Below are positions 1 to 6,141 of a stretch of 6,141 bases of DNA, one piece after another. This DNA comes from Chitinophaga pinensis. GTDB lineage: Bacteria; Bacteroidota; Bacteroidia; M30B66. Location of the stretch: the NCBI GenBank assembly GCA_943333015.1, contig CALQRR010000109.1, positions 1 to 6,141 of the forward strand, in the 5' to 3' direction. Positions within the stretch are counted from its first letter, which is position 1, and each line of letters starts with the position of its first letter. Below the pieces are notes generated by a model. That model was not told where the DNA came from. It saw nothing but the letters and a program-made list of their open reading frames with translations, and searched no databases. Position numbers and translations under genes: made by a program.

Positions 1-416
1 GTATGGTTTATACTTCCAAGATAATGTCGCGAAACGAGAATGACTTCAGCATTCATTTCAGAAAGCAGATCTATGTATAGCGTCGTTCGGTTAAGAGGAA
101 CCATGAGCCCACCTGCTCCTTCGATGATTAAGGTATTGGTAGTTTCAGGTATTTGAATCGACTTCGGATCAATTGCTATTCCCGCTCGTTCGGCCGATGC
201 ATGTGGAGAAAGCGGGTAGGGAAGGCGATAGGCTTCTGGATGAAAATGTGTAGTGTTGCTGCTAACCAGACTGCGCACAAAATCAGTGTCTGTAAACTCC
301 AGTTCTCCCGCCTGAACTGGTTTCCAGTAGTCGGCTTCCAACGCTTCGCATAAAAGTGCACTGACTACAGATTTTCCCACACCTGTTCCAATCCCTGTCA
401 CAAAATATCGTGTCAT
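1..416 (-). CDS. bioD: Dethiobiotin synthetase BioD, C-terminus cut by the left window edge
   Basis: Closes the ureido ring of 7,8-diaminopelargonate with CO2 and ATP to give dethiobiotin, the penultimate step of biotin synthesis, in the cytoplasm. My translation from the ATG at 416-414 stays open for 138 codons to the left edge. It shows the P-loop GIGTGVGKS (residues 8-16, Lys15), YWKPVQAG (30-37, with the substrate-site Lys32), an acidic TDTD stretch (42-45), SPHASAE (70-76), EGAGGLMVPLN (99-109) and LGSINH (133-138), in BioD order (AAA_26/P-loop NTPase family). BioD is usually 200-230 residues, so roughly a third is missing. The start is supported because the P-loop begins at the usual distance from it. 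No clear Shine-Dalgarno precedes it, only an A-rich stretch. The gene lies 33 nt downstream of aroQ on the same strand, so co-transcription is likely. Identification is firm; completeness cannot be judged. Confidence 0.95.
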   Translation of the reverse strand, partial: MTRYFVTGIGTGVGKSVVSALLCEALEADYWKPVQAGELEFTDTDFVRSLVSSNTTHFHPEAYRLPYPLSPHASAERAGIAIDPKSIQIPETTNTLIIEGAGGLMVPLNRTTLYIDLLSEMNAEVILVSRHYLGSINH

Positions 417-449
417 AATGCGTGTTTTACATACCGATTGAAACCGATA

Positions 450-872
450 TCAGTTCATTTCTGTAAAATGTGCAATCGCCAATCGGTAGCCATTCAATCC
501 AAGACCACTGATCATTCCAATGGCATTGGGGGCAATGAAACTCTGATGACGGAAAGGTTCACGGGCAAATACATTGCTAATATGAACTTCAATTACAGGA
601 GAAGAAATAGCCGCAACGGCATCTCCAATAGCAACGGAAGTATGTGTGTATCCTCCTGCATTTAAGATGATTCCATCCACCGAAAACCCTTTTTCATGCA
701 ATTCATTGATCAGCTCTCCTTCCACATTGCTTTGAAAAAAACTGATCTCATGGTGAGGAAACGTAGTTTTCAATTCCTCCAGAAAGGAATCAAATCCACG
801 TGAACCATAGATCTCCGGTTCTCGCATCCCGAGAAGGTTTAAATTTGGTCCGTTAATAATATGTAGTTTCAT
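450..872 (-). CDS. aroQ: Type II 3-dehydroquinate dehydratase
   Basis: Dehydrates 3-dehydroquinate to 3-dehydroshikimate, the third step of the shikimate pathway to aromatic amino acids; cytoplasmic, usually a dodecamer. At 140 residues it has normal family length (DHquinase_II). Visible motifs are NGPNLNLLG (7-15), the flexible active-site lid with Arg17 and catalytic Tyr22, QSNVEGELI (47-55), NAGGYTHTS (71-79, with Asn71 and His77), EVHISN (95-100, with catalytic His97) and REPFRHQSF (104-112, with Arg108). All key catalytic and binding positions of the family are present, so it should be active. The start is fixed by the motif NGPNLNLLG beginning six residues in, as usual. Its start lies 23 nt from the divergent xerD start, so its promoter must lie in the xerD 5' coding region. 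It is followed by bioD after 33 nt, which suggests a bicistronic unit although the two pathways are unrelated. Confidence 0.97.
   Translation of the reverse strand: MKLHIINGPNLNLLGMREPEIYGSRGFDSFLEELKTTFPHHEISFFQSNVEGELINELHEKGFSVDGIILNAGGYTHTSVAIGDAVAAISSPVIEVHISNVFAREPFRHQSFIAPNAIGMISGLGLNGYRLAIAHFTEMN
840..847 (+). promoter_or_regulatory. Possible Bacteroidota -7 element for xerD
   Basis: TAAATTTG matches the Bacteroidota -7 consensus TAnnTTTG exactly and lies 48 nt before the xerD start codon. About 18 nt upstream is only TTC where TTG would be expected at -33. Because xerD starts 23 nt from the divergent aroQ, its promoter has to lie inside the aroQ 5' coding region, which fits. Against it, these bases encode the conserved Asn-Leu-Asn of AroQ, so the match may be forced by the protein. 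Confidence 0.25.
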
Positions 873-895
873 CCCTCAGCGAAAGTACACAAGAA

Positions 896-1795
896 ATGGA
901 CTGGTCCTCATCAATCAAAGGCTTCAAAGCGTTTCTCAAATTAGAACGTTCGCTTTCACCCAATTCGGTGGAGGCATACGTGCGTGATGTGGATAAGTTG
1001 AGTCAGTTTTTGGAAGTTCATGGATTGGCAGTTGCACCCGACAAAGTTGCACCGGAACATTTAAAAGGTCTGGTGAAATGGGTTGCTGTATTGGGCATGC
1101 AGCCTACATCACAAGCACGAATGATCTCAGGATTGCGTTCCTTTTACGCATACTTATTGCTCGAAAATGTCATCGTAACCGATCCCTGTGATCAGCTTGA
1201 TTCACCCAAGCTTGGAAGAAAGCTCCCCGATACGTTGGATGTCCAAGACATCGACAGTTTGATTGGGGCCATTGATCTCAGCAAGCCCGAAGGAGAGCGC
1301 AATAGAGCCATCCTTGAAACCCTTTACAGTTGTGGTTTACGTGTATCTGAATTGGTAAATCTGAAAATTTCGGATCTGCATCTGAATGCCGATTTTGTTA
1401 AGGTGGTTGGTAAGGGAAATAAGGAACGCATTGTACCTGCTGGTTCTGTTGTAAAAAAACGGATTGAAGACTACATAGAAAATGTGCGGATTCATCTTGC
1501 TGTTAAAGCGGGCGAAGAGGATATTGTGTTTTTAAATCGTCGCGGTCATCGGCTCAGTCGGGTCATGGTTTTTCTGATGATTAAAGAGCTTGCCGTTAAA
1601 ATAAATCTTCGAAAAAAGATCAGCCCCCATACATTCAGACATTCGTTTGCGACGTCTTTGGTAGAAGGAGGAGCTGATTTGCGCGCTGTTCAGGAGATGC
1701 TTGGGCATGAATCTATCACAACAACAGAGATATATACACATCTTGATCGGGAATACTTGCGGCAGGTAATTACGGAATTTCATCCGCGGGCCTGA
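896..1795 (+). CDS. xerD: Tyrosine site-specific recombinase XerD
   Basis: Chromosome dimer resolution recombinase, expected to act with a XerC partner at dif during division under FtsK control. The 299-residue length is normal for XerC/D. The N-terminal SAM-like core-binding domain covers about residues 5-90, and the catalytic domain about 110-290. The full tyrosine recombinase set is present: Arg149 (in CGLRVSEL), Lys173 (in GKGNKERIVP), His245 and Arg248 (in HTFRHSFAT), His271 (in LGHESITTT) and nucleophile Tyr280 (in IYTHLDREYLRQVI). The THLDREYLRQ tail and the FHPR end resemble XerD more than XerC; this paralogue call is by recall, not alignment. The ATG at 896 is the natural start; the sequence before it is A-rich with no clear Shine-Dalgarno. 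There are no integrase-like extensions, att repeats or cargo genes, so this reads as the housekeeping enzyme. TonB follows after 90 nt with no evident terminator. Confidence 0.93.
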   Translation: MDWSSSIKGFKAFLKLERSLSPNSVEAYVRDVDKLSQFLEVHGLAVAPDKVAPEHLKGLVKWVAVLGMQPTSQARMISGLRSFYAYLLLENVIVTDPCDQLDSPKLGRKLPDTLDVQDIDSLIGAIDLSKPEGERNRAILETLYSCGLRVSELVNLKISDLHLNADFVKVVGKGNKERIVPAGSVVKKRIEDYIENVRIHLAVKAGEEDIVFLNRRGHRLSRVMVFLMIKELAVKINLRKKISPHTFRHSFATSLVEGGADLRAVQEMLGHESITTTEIYTHLDREYLRQVITEFHPRA

Positions 1796-1885
1796 GCGAT
1801 AACGTGCTGAAAATGTCTCCGAAATAAGATATCAGCGTGTGAACCTCCTGCGTTATGCTTGCATACCCGTTAAAAATCTAACGCT

Positions 1886-2725
1886 ATGCGAACCGAAAAC
1901 CACACCCGTTCAAATCCTTCTTTTGATGAGATCGTTTTTGAACACCGCAATCATGCTTATGGTGCATTTGCCATCCGTCGGTCTTATGACCGGAACGTCA
2001 TTACTGGTTTTATTTTTTCTGCAGGTTTCGTTCTGGCCATTGTTTCCGGTATGTACCTGATGGGGGAGCGGCATCTACCTTCTATAGCAGATATCAATAA
2101 AAAACTGGCAGCAACGCATCAATTTAAGATATTGGAAATCGAACTTCCCAATATGCCCGATCTTCCTAAAGGCGGACAAAAAAATGTGATTCCACCTGCA
2201 GGTTCAGATAAAATCAAGCAAGCGGACAAAACACCTACACCGACAACTGACCCGCTTAAAGAACCGGAAAAATCATCTGCGATTCCTAAAGATTCTGTCG
2301 AATATAACGCGGGAGGAAAAGGAGGCGCAGGTCCAGTTCTTCCTTCTGGTGGTGATGGAAAAGGAGGTGAAAGGGGTGGAGGAGGTCCATTGGAATCTGC
2401 TTCCAAAAGGCCCGTTGATGTAGCGGAGGTAATGCCTGAATTTCCTGGAGGAGAAGACGCTCTCTTTAGCTTTTTGAGCAAGAACTTGCGTTATCCAATG
2501 TTTGAACGTGAGAATGGAATCACGGGTGTTGTTTTTGTTTCATTTGTAGTAAACAGTACCGGAGAGATTGATCAGATTGAAATCCTTCGTTCGCCTTCTT
2601 CAGGATTCAATGAAGAAGTCATTCGTGTTGTGAAGAAAATGCCCGTGTGGAAAGCTGGGATTCAAGGAGGACAGAAAGTGCCAGTTCGCTTTAAATTGCC
2701 GGTCAGATTTGGTCTGAAGAAATAA
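1886..2725 (+). CDS. TonB-family energy transducer, Bacteroidota type
   Basis: Couples the inner-membrane proton motive force (through ExbB/ExbD) to TonB-dependent outer-membrane transporters. Residues 1-38 are cytoplasmic and carry the Bacteroidota signature FDEIVFEHRNHAYGA (13-27). One membrane segment spans about 39-59. The periplasmic linker (about 60-175) has a Pro/Lys/Thr-rich part (93-135) followed by a strongly Gly-rich stretch (142-167). The C-terminal TonB_C domain covers about 180-276, with PEFPGGEDAL (184-193), LRYP (201-204), GITGVVFVSFVV (211-222), GEID (226-229), MPVW (252-255) and a final VPVRFKLPVRF. The ATG at 1886 is the first start after an in-frame TAA at 1871-1873. The gene ends 4 nt before a strong terminator. 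No exbB/exbD or receptor gene is next to it here. Bacteroidota genomes usually carry several TonB paralogues, so the specific transporter partner is unknown and I give no gene symbol. Confidence 0.93.
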   Translation: MRTENHTRSNPSFDEIVFEHRNHAYGAFAIRRSYDRNVITGFIFSAGFVLAIVSGMYLMGERHLPSIADINKKLAATHQFKILEIELPNMPDLPKGGQKNVIPPAGSDKIKQADKTPTPTTDPLKEPEKSSAIPKDSVEYNAGGKGGAGPVLPSGGDGKGGERGGGGPLESASKRPVDVAEVMPEFPGGEDALFSFLSKNLRYPMFERENGITGVVFVSFVVNSTGEIDQIEILRSPSSGFNEEVIRVVKKMPVWKAGIQGGQKVPVRFKLPVRFGLKK

Positions 2726-2729
2726 TCAA

Positions 2730-2765
2730 AAAAAAACCTGCGGGATAAACTCCGCAGGTTTTTTT
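2730..2765. terminator. Bidirectional intrinsic terminator between convergent genes
   Basis: CCTGCGG (2737-2743) pairs perfectly with CCGCAGG (2752-2758) around an 8-nt loop. It is flanked by nine A residues on the left (2728-2736) and seven T residues on the right (2759-2765), so the A and T tracts extend the stem. Read on either strand it gives a GC hairpin followed by a U-tract. It starts a few bases after the tonB stop codon and lies 17 nt from the stop of the convergent secreted-protein gene, so it can serve both. Confidence 0.93.
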
Positions 2766-2781
2766 ATAAGATCGAAATGGT

Positions 2782-5700
2782 TTACCGTACAACATTCAAT
2801 CGAGCCGAAGTACTATATGATCCTCCGTTAAGTAAGATCTGATAAACACCGGATGAGAGATCTGCAACATTAAGTTGAAGCGTTGCATTGCGGTCTACGT
2901 TATTGAAAATTTGTGTTTTCACCAATTTCCCACTTGCATCTAGAACGTTCAAGACAAGTTCTGCTTCGCGTTCAGGTAAACGCAGACTGATTGAAGTCGT
3001 TGTTGCTGCCGGATTCGGGAACAATGCAAAAACATCTTTACCAGCTTTGTCGATACCAGTGGTCAAATCACGAACGGTGATGGTTGTCGTTTTAACATCC
3101 ATACATGTTGCATTTGACGCAATAAACGATACCGTGTAAGTTCCTGGAGCGGTGTATACGTGGACTGGGTTTGTCATTCCGGTAACAATCGTACCATCGC
3201 CAAAATCCCACGTCATATCACTTGCACCTTGAACAGTTGCGTTGAAAATTACTTGCGCATTGCTTAGTTCAACAAGGGATGCGCTAGTGCCAATGATTGC
3301 AGTAACCGGAGAACCAGCTGCCACTTCTACCGCCTGATGAATCAAGCTACCGAATTGGTTATTCAAGTGAACGAAATAGATACCACCTGCCAAGTTGCTG
3401 ATAGTTGTTGTACCCTCAAATGCATCTTCTTGTGCCACTGTTGCACCAGCCTGATTCGTTACGGAATAAGACCAGCTGGAAGTTGACGGGCTGTTGATGA
3501 TAATTTGACCATCATTCTGAATACAACTTTCAGTAGCAGCAGACATCAACACTTCAGGTTTGAAGTGTAGACGGAAACGCATTACATCAGTTGTTAAATC
3601 ATACACATAATTGTACTCTGCATTGTTGCGCAGATTGTGGAATACTCCCAACTTGGTATCTTCAAGGATGATTTGTGCAGACTCAGGAAGATTGTCCACC
3701 TGCTTGAGGCGGAATACTTGAGGGCCATTTGCAGTGGCTTCGATGCCTATCTGAACAATTTTATCCATGTTCAATTCAGCCATCGCTTGGATTGCGAAGT
3801 CATCTTCCCCAATCTTAGAGAACATAGCAAACTCGGCATTCCCGCGCAGTTTCTCAGCATCGTACTGTACATCAATACCATCTGTTGCATCTTCTTTGAA
3901 TGCGATCAATGTTTCGTTGTATTCATTCTGTTGCGTTGAAACACTTACCCAAACACGTTCTAACATTCCAGCATCAAAGAAGGAGTTGTTTTGAGTTGTT
4001 CGCATCGAATTGGTGAACGTTACTGAAGTTGCAGAACTTGCCGCCACAAAGAATCCTTGTGACGATGCTATGTTTCCGGTAAACGGTGTCCCACTGTTTG
4101 GTCCTACAAAACCGATTCCGTTCCAAACACCATAATCGGAGGCCGCATAAGTCGATCCAGCTGAGTTGTCATCATCCCAGAAATAAATAGCACCACCGAG
4201 AATTTGAGGATTGGCAGCTACAAAACTAGCAGCACTAATCGCACTTGGATATGGATTGCCAATCAGGTTGAAGTTGGTAAATGCACCTACTACAAGAGGA
4301 CCATAGGAAATATTGCCATTATTAGGAATGCCAGTGAAGTTTGCATTGGATGTTCCTGTTGCAATATACCCTCGACCATTCGTCATAGAGCCACTTGCAG
4401 AAACCCAACCATCGCGCAGGCCAGCTTCATCTGAGCCCGTTGCTAAATTCGGTTCATATTTATGAATGTTACCTGCAAGTACCGAAGTAGAACCTGTGGT
4501 GATTGGTGATGACCAGTAGTTGTAACCCAATACATTGCTCGATCCAATTCGACGAATTCGAACAGAACCCGTAACACTTCCACCTGCTCCTGTGGTAGCA
4601 ACTCCATGCATGAGAGATGCTCCGCTTGCGAGTATGATCGTGTTGCCCGTATTCAATACGGCTCCCGTTGCTACGGAAACGACTCCGAAAAATGTAGTTT
4701 GTCCCGAATGTGTAGCAACTGGGGAGGTAAATTGAACTTTACCTGGACCTGTTACCTGACCGTTTGCACTTGTCCAATTACCATTTACCGTAATTTGATA
4801 TCCTGTTGGGATATTAATAACAGCACCATTCTGCATCACAACATTCTTTACAATTCCATTTCCAGGTGTTAAGAATGACGGTTGATTGGCTGCAACGGGA
4901 ATAGAAATATTAGAAGCGGCAGTTGGGATATTGTTTGGATTCCAGTTTCCTGGATTATTCCAGTCCGTGTTAACAGATCCCGTCCACGTTATTCCTGCAG
5001 TGAAAGGTTCTGCTAGTTGAAATTCGCCTAACGTCGTCAATCCAGTAATTTGAACACTGGTTGATGTTGTGGTTCCAATTGTGGAAGCGGTCCAGACAGG
5101 AGCATTGTATTTTGCTGCAGCTAAGTTACTTGGATTCACAGCGGGATCAAGATCGGAATTAACAAAATTCAAAGTTGCACTCACAAAGGTAAATCCAGAA
5201 ACTCCTGCATTCGTTAAACCCCAATAACGATTCACCGATTTAGCTCCATCAATACCAGCAGAAGCAGAAGCCGGATGATCTCCAGCAATAGAATACGCTG
5301 TAATTGCTCCTCCCGAATTGGTGTTTCCAGTAAATTGTAATGTAACAGGAGTGTATGTAGAAGCATCGCCCACTTCGAACGTTCTTAAGGCAGTACTTGC
5401 AGAGATTACCTTTCTGAAATTACCGTTCACATAGCTCAATGCTGAAGCTCCGCTTGAAAGTGCTCCAAGCGAAAGGGATACTTGATTGGCTCCCGTTTGA
5501 ATAATCCCATTCGTTAAGATTAATTGATTATCGATTGCAATGGAGCTATTTATGGTTTTAATACCCGCTCCATTCACAACTAGTTTACCAATGGTTGTAG
5601 CTCCTGAAATTGACTGAACTCCACCTGTTAGCTGAAGTGCCCCAATGCTACCCAACTGCATGGCCGAGATTCCTGCCGTATTTGTTAGGTTGCCTTTGAG

Positions 5701-6141
5701 CGAAATGTTCCGGTTGCTTGGATTCGTAATCGATCCAGCTGATACAGTTAAATTACCGTTCACCGTAATGTCGGAGTTGAACAACGATTTTACTCCCGCC
5801 CCACTAAACGTCAGGTTGTTGTAAATTCCTTGTGAAGGCAATGAAGCCGTTGCTGTTGCATTGGTATATTCAATTGTTCCTCCTGCTGGTGCAACAAAGG
5901 ATGCAAAAGTTCCCGCAGGGAAGATGAATTGATTTAAGGCAGTTGCAGCTAATTGGATAGTTCCTGTTCCCGTTACGGTTCCAAGGTTATGGCCAATGTA
6001 ATTGCCCAAGTTTAGTGTTCCGTCAACTTGTGCTGTTGGAGAAGCTAAATTATTGCCTGTTCCAGTAATCGTGTGGCCTGCTGCAATGACAACAGAGTTA
6101 AACGTTGGTGCGGTTCCAGCTGCAGCTCCTGCATGTGTCAA
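2782..6141 (-). CDS. Large modular T9SS-exported surface/secreted protein, N-terminus beyond the right edge
   Basis: Function not recognised; the architecture is that of a T9SS cargo protein. 1119 codons are visible and the frame is open to the window edge. The edge codon is TTG and no signal peptide follows, so it is an internal Leu rather than a start, and the gene is longer. In order: beta-rich repeat region (about 10-240); a module with VNRYWGLTN (303-311) ending in LGEFQLAE (371-378); a WTG...NW module (386-512, with WTGSVNTDWNNPGNW at 386-400); a conserved module from NYWSSP (541-546) through NLIGNPYPSAI (625-635) and SQGFFV (694-699) to NSMR (711-714); a beta-rich segment (727-861); an Ig/SprB-like segment (about 868-942, CIQNDGQI); a PKD domain (about 952-1024, WDFGDG at 978-983, YTVSFIASN); and the type A sorting domain (about 1036-1119, FALFPNPA, VLDASGKLV, LSSGVYQILL). 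The sorting domain should be cleaved after export, with surface attachment or release. It is rich in Thr, Ser, Gly, Ala and Asn, with only two Cys (873, 1013). Convergent with tonB. Confidence 0.93.
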   Translation of the reverse strand: MTHAGAAAGTAPTFNSVVIAAGHTITGTGNNLASPTAQVDGTLNLGNYIGHNLGTVTGTGTIQLAATALNQFIFPAGTFASFVAPAGGTIEYTNATATASLPSQGIYNNLTFSGAGVKSLFNSDITVNGNLTVSAGSITNPSNRNISLKGNLTNTAGISAMQLGSIGALQLTGGVQSISGATTIGKLVVNGAGIKTINSSIAIDNQLILTNGIIQTGANQVSLSLGALSSGASALSYVNGNFRKVISASTALRTFEVGDASTYTPVTLQFTGNTNSGGAITAYSIAGDHPASASAGIDGAKSVNRYWGLTNAGVSGFTFVSATLNFVNSDLDPAVNPSNLAAAKYNAPVWTASTIGTTTSTSVQITGLTTLGEFQLAEPFTAGITWTGSVNTDWNNPGNWNPNNIPTAASNISIPVAANQPSFLTPGNGIVKNVVMQNGAVINIPTGYQITVNGNWTSANGQVTGPGKVQFTSPVATHSGQTTFFGVVSVATGAVLNTGNTIILASGASLMHGVATTGAGGSVTGSVRIRRIGSSNVLGYNYWSSPITTGSTSVLAGNIHKYEPNLATGSDEAGLRDGWVSASGSMTNGRGYIATGTSNANFTGIPNNGNISYGPLVVGAFTNFNLIGNPYPSAISAASFVAANPQILGGAIYFWDDDNSAGSTYAASDYGVWNGIGFVGPNSGTPFTGNIASSQGFFVAASSATSVTFTNSMRTTQNNSFFDAGMLERVWVSVSTQQNEYNETLIAFKEDATDGIDVQYDAEKLRGNAEFAMFSKIGEDDFAIQAMAELNMDKIVQIGIEATANGPQVFRLKQVDNLPESAQIILEDTKLGVFHNLRNNAEYNYVYDLTTDVMRFRLHFKPEVLMSAATESCIQNDGQIIINSPSTSSWSYSVTNQAGATVAQEDAFEGTTTISNLAGGIYFVHLNNQFGSLIHQAVEVAAGSPVTAIIGTSASLVELSNAQVIFNATVQGASDMTWDFGDGTIVTGMTNPVHVYTAPGTYTVSFIASNATCMDVKTTTITVRDLTTGIDKAGKDVFALFPNPAATTTSISLRLPEREAELVLNVLDASGKLVKTQIFNNVDRNATLQLNVADLSSGVYQILLNGGSYSTSARLNVVR
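5422..5880 (-). repeat. Two diverged repeat units of about 77 residues inside the secreted protein
   Basis: Residues 88-166 and 167-240 of the visible protein align as two copies. GTIEYTNATATASLP matches GALQLTGGVQSISGA; NNLTFSGAGVKSL (109-121) matches GKLVVNGAGIKTI (185-197 by my count) with a 77-residue offset; DITVNGNLTVSAGSI matches IAIDNQLILTNGIIQ; and RNISLKGNL matches QVSLSLGAL. The alternating hydrophobic strands with Gly/Asn turns suggest a beta-helix or beta-sandwich scaffold. Similarity is at protein level only; I see no long identical DNA repeat. Boundaries are approximate. Confidence 0.65.

Noticed and set aside
153..353. Short open frames on both strands inside bioD (plus 153-353, minus 176-361).
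   Set aside because: The in-frame bioD translation on the minus strand is intact with all motifs, so these are out-of-frame shadows; there is no frameshift in bioD.
896..1795. Tyrosine recombinase as a sign of an integrative element or integron.
   Set aside because: Housekeeping length and motifs, neighbours are core metabolic genes, and no att-like repeats, tRNA target or cargo genes are seen.
1796..1885. Possible promoter, operator or dif-like site in the xerD-tonB gap: near-palindrome TATGCTTGCATA (1854-1865), which also resembles a -7 box, and an ATAACG/CGTTAT inverted pair (1799-1804, 1851-1856).
   Set aside because: The -7 match has a mismatch (C for T) and no TTG at the right distance upstream; the palindrome has 5-bp arms and the longer pair only 6 bp; there is no two-arm 28-bp XerC/D site. 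All are within chance for 90 bases.
1839..2060. Open frame of 73 codons overlapping the start of tonB in another frame.
   Set aside because: It is a shadow of tonB and the gap before it; the tonB frame has clear family motifs and this one has none.
2119..2481. Antisense open frame of 120 codons within tonB, rich in Pro and Ser.
   Set aside because: Its composition is the mirror of the Gly/Pro-rich linker codons on the other strand; no start context or family motif.
3637..4872. Several plus-strand open frames of 66-100 codons opposite the large secreted-protein gene.
   Set aside because: They overlap each other and the continuous minus-strand frame with recognisable domains; the encoded sequences show no family motif.

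Overview
The window looks like a chromosomal segment of a Bacteroidota bacterium, probably a flavobacteria-like lineage. Three things point there: a TonB with the phylum's N-terminal FDEIVFE...YGA motif, a large protein ending in a type A type IX secretion system (T9SS) sorting domain, and start codons with no good Shine-Dalgarno sequence. G+C looks moderate (mid-40s % by eye, not computed). I see no insertion sequence, prophage, CRISPR array, tRNA or rRNA.

Layout. Bases 1-416 (minus) hold the first two thirds of bioD (dethiobiotin synthetase), cut by the left edge. Bases 450-872 (minus) hold aroQ (type II 3-dehydroquinate dehydratase), 33 nt upstream of bioD and probably co-transcribed with it. 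Bases 896-1795 (plus) hold xerD, head-to-head with aroQ across only 23 nt. Bases 1886-2725 (plus) hold a TonB-family protein. A strong A-tract/hairpin/T-tract at about 2730-2765 can terminate transcription from both sides. Bases 2782-6141 (minus) are the 3' part of a very large modular secreted protein gene whose 5' end lies beyond the right edge.

How the genes relate. The left half is housekeeping: biotin synthesis, the shikimate pathway and chromosome dimer resolution. TonB energises outer-membrane import. The large protein is predicted to be exported by T9SS and either anchored on the cell surface or released. TonB and the large gene are convergent and share a terminator, so they are not an operon, and no functional link is shown.

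I do not find a previously undescribed multi-gene system. The least understood part is the large T9SS cargo protein: two beta-rich repeat units of about 77 residues, a WTG...NW module, a conserved NYWSSP...NLIGNPYPSAI...SQGFFV module, an Ig/SprB-like segment, a PKD domain and the sorting domain. Its function cannot be read from the sequence.
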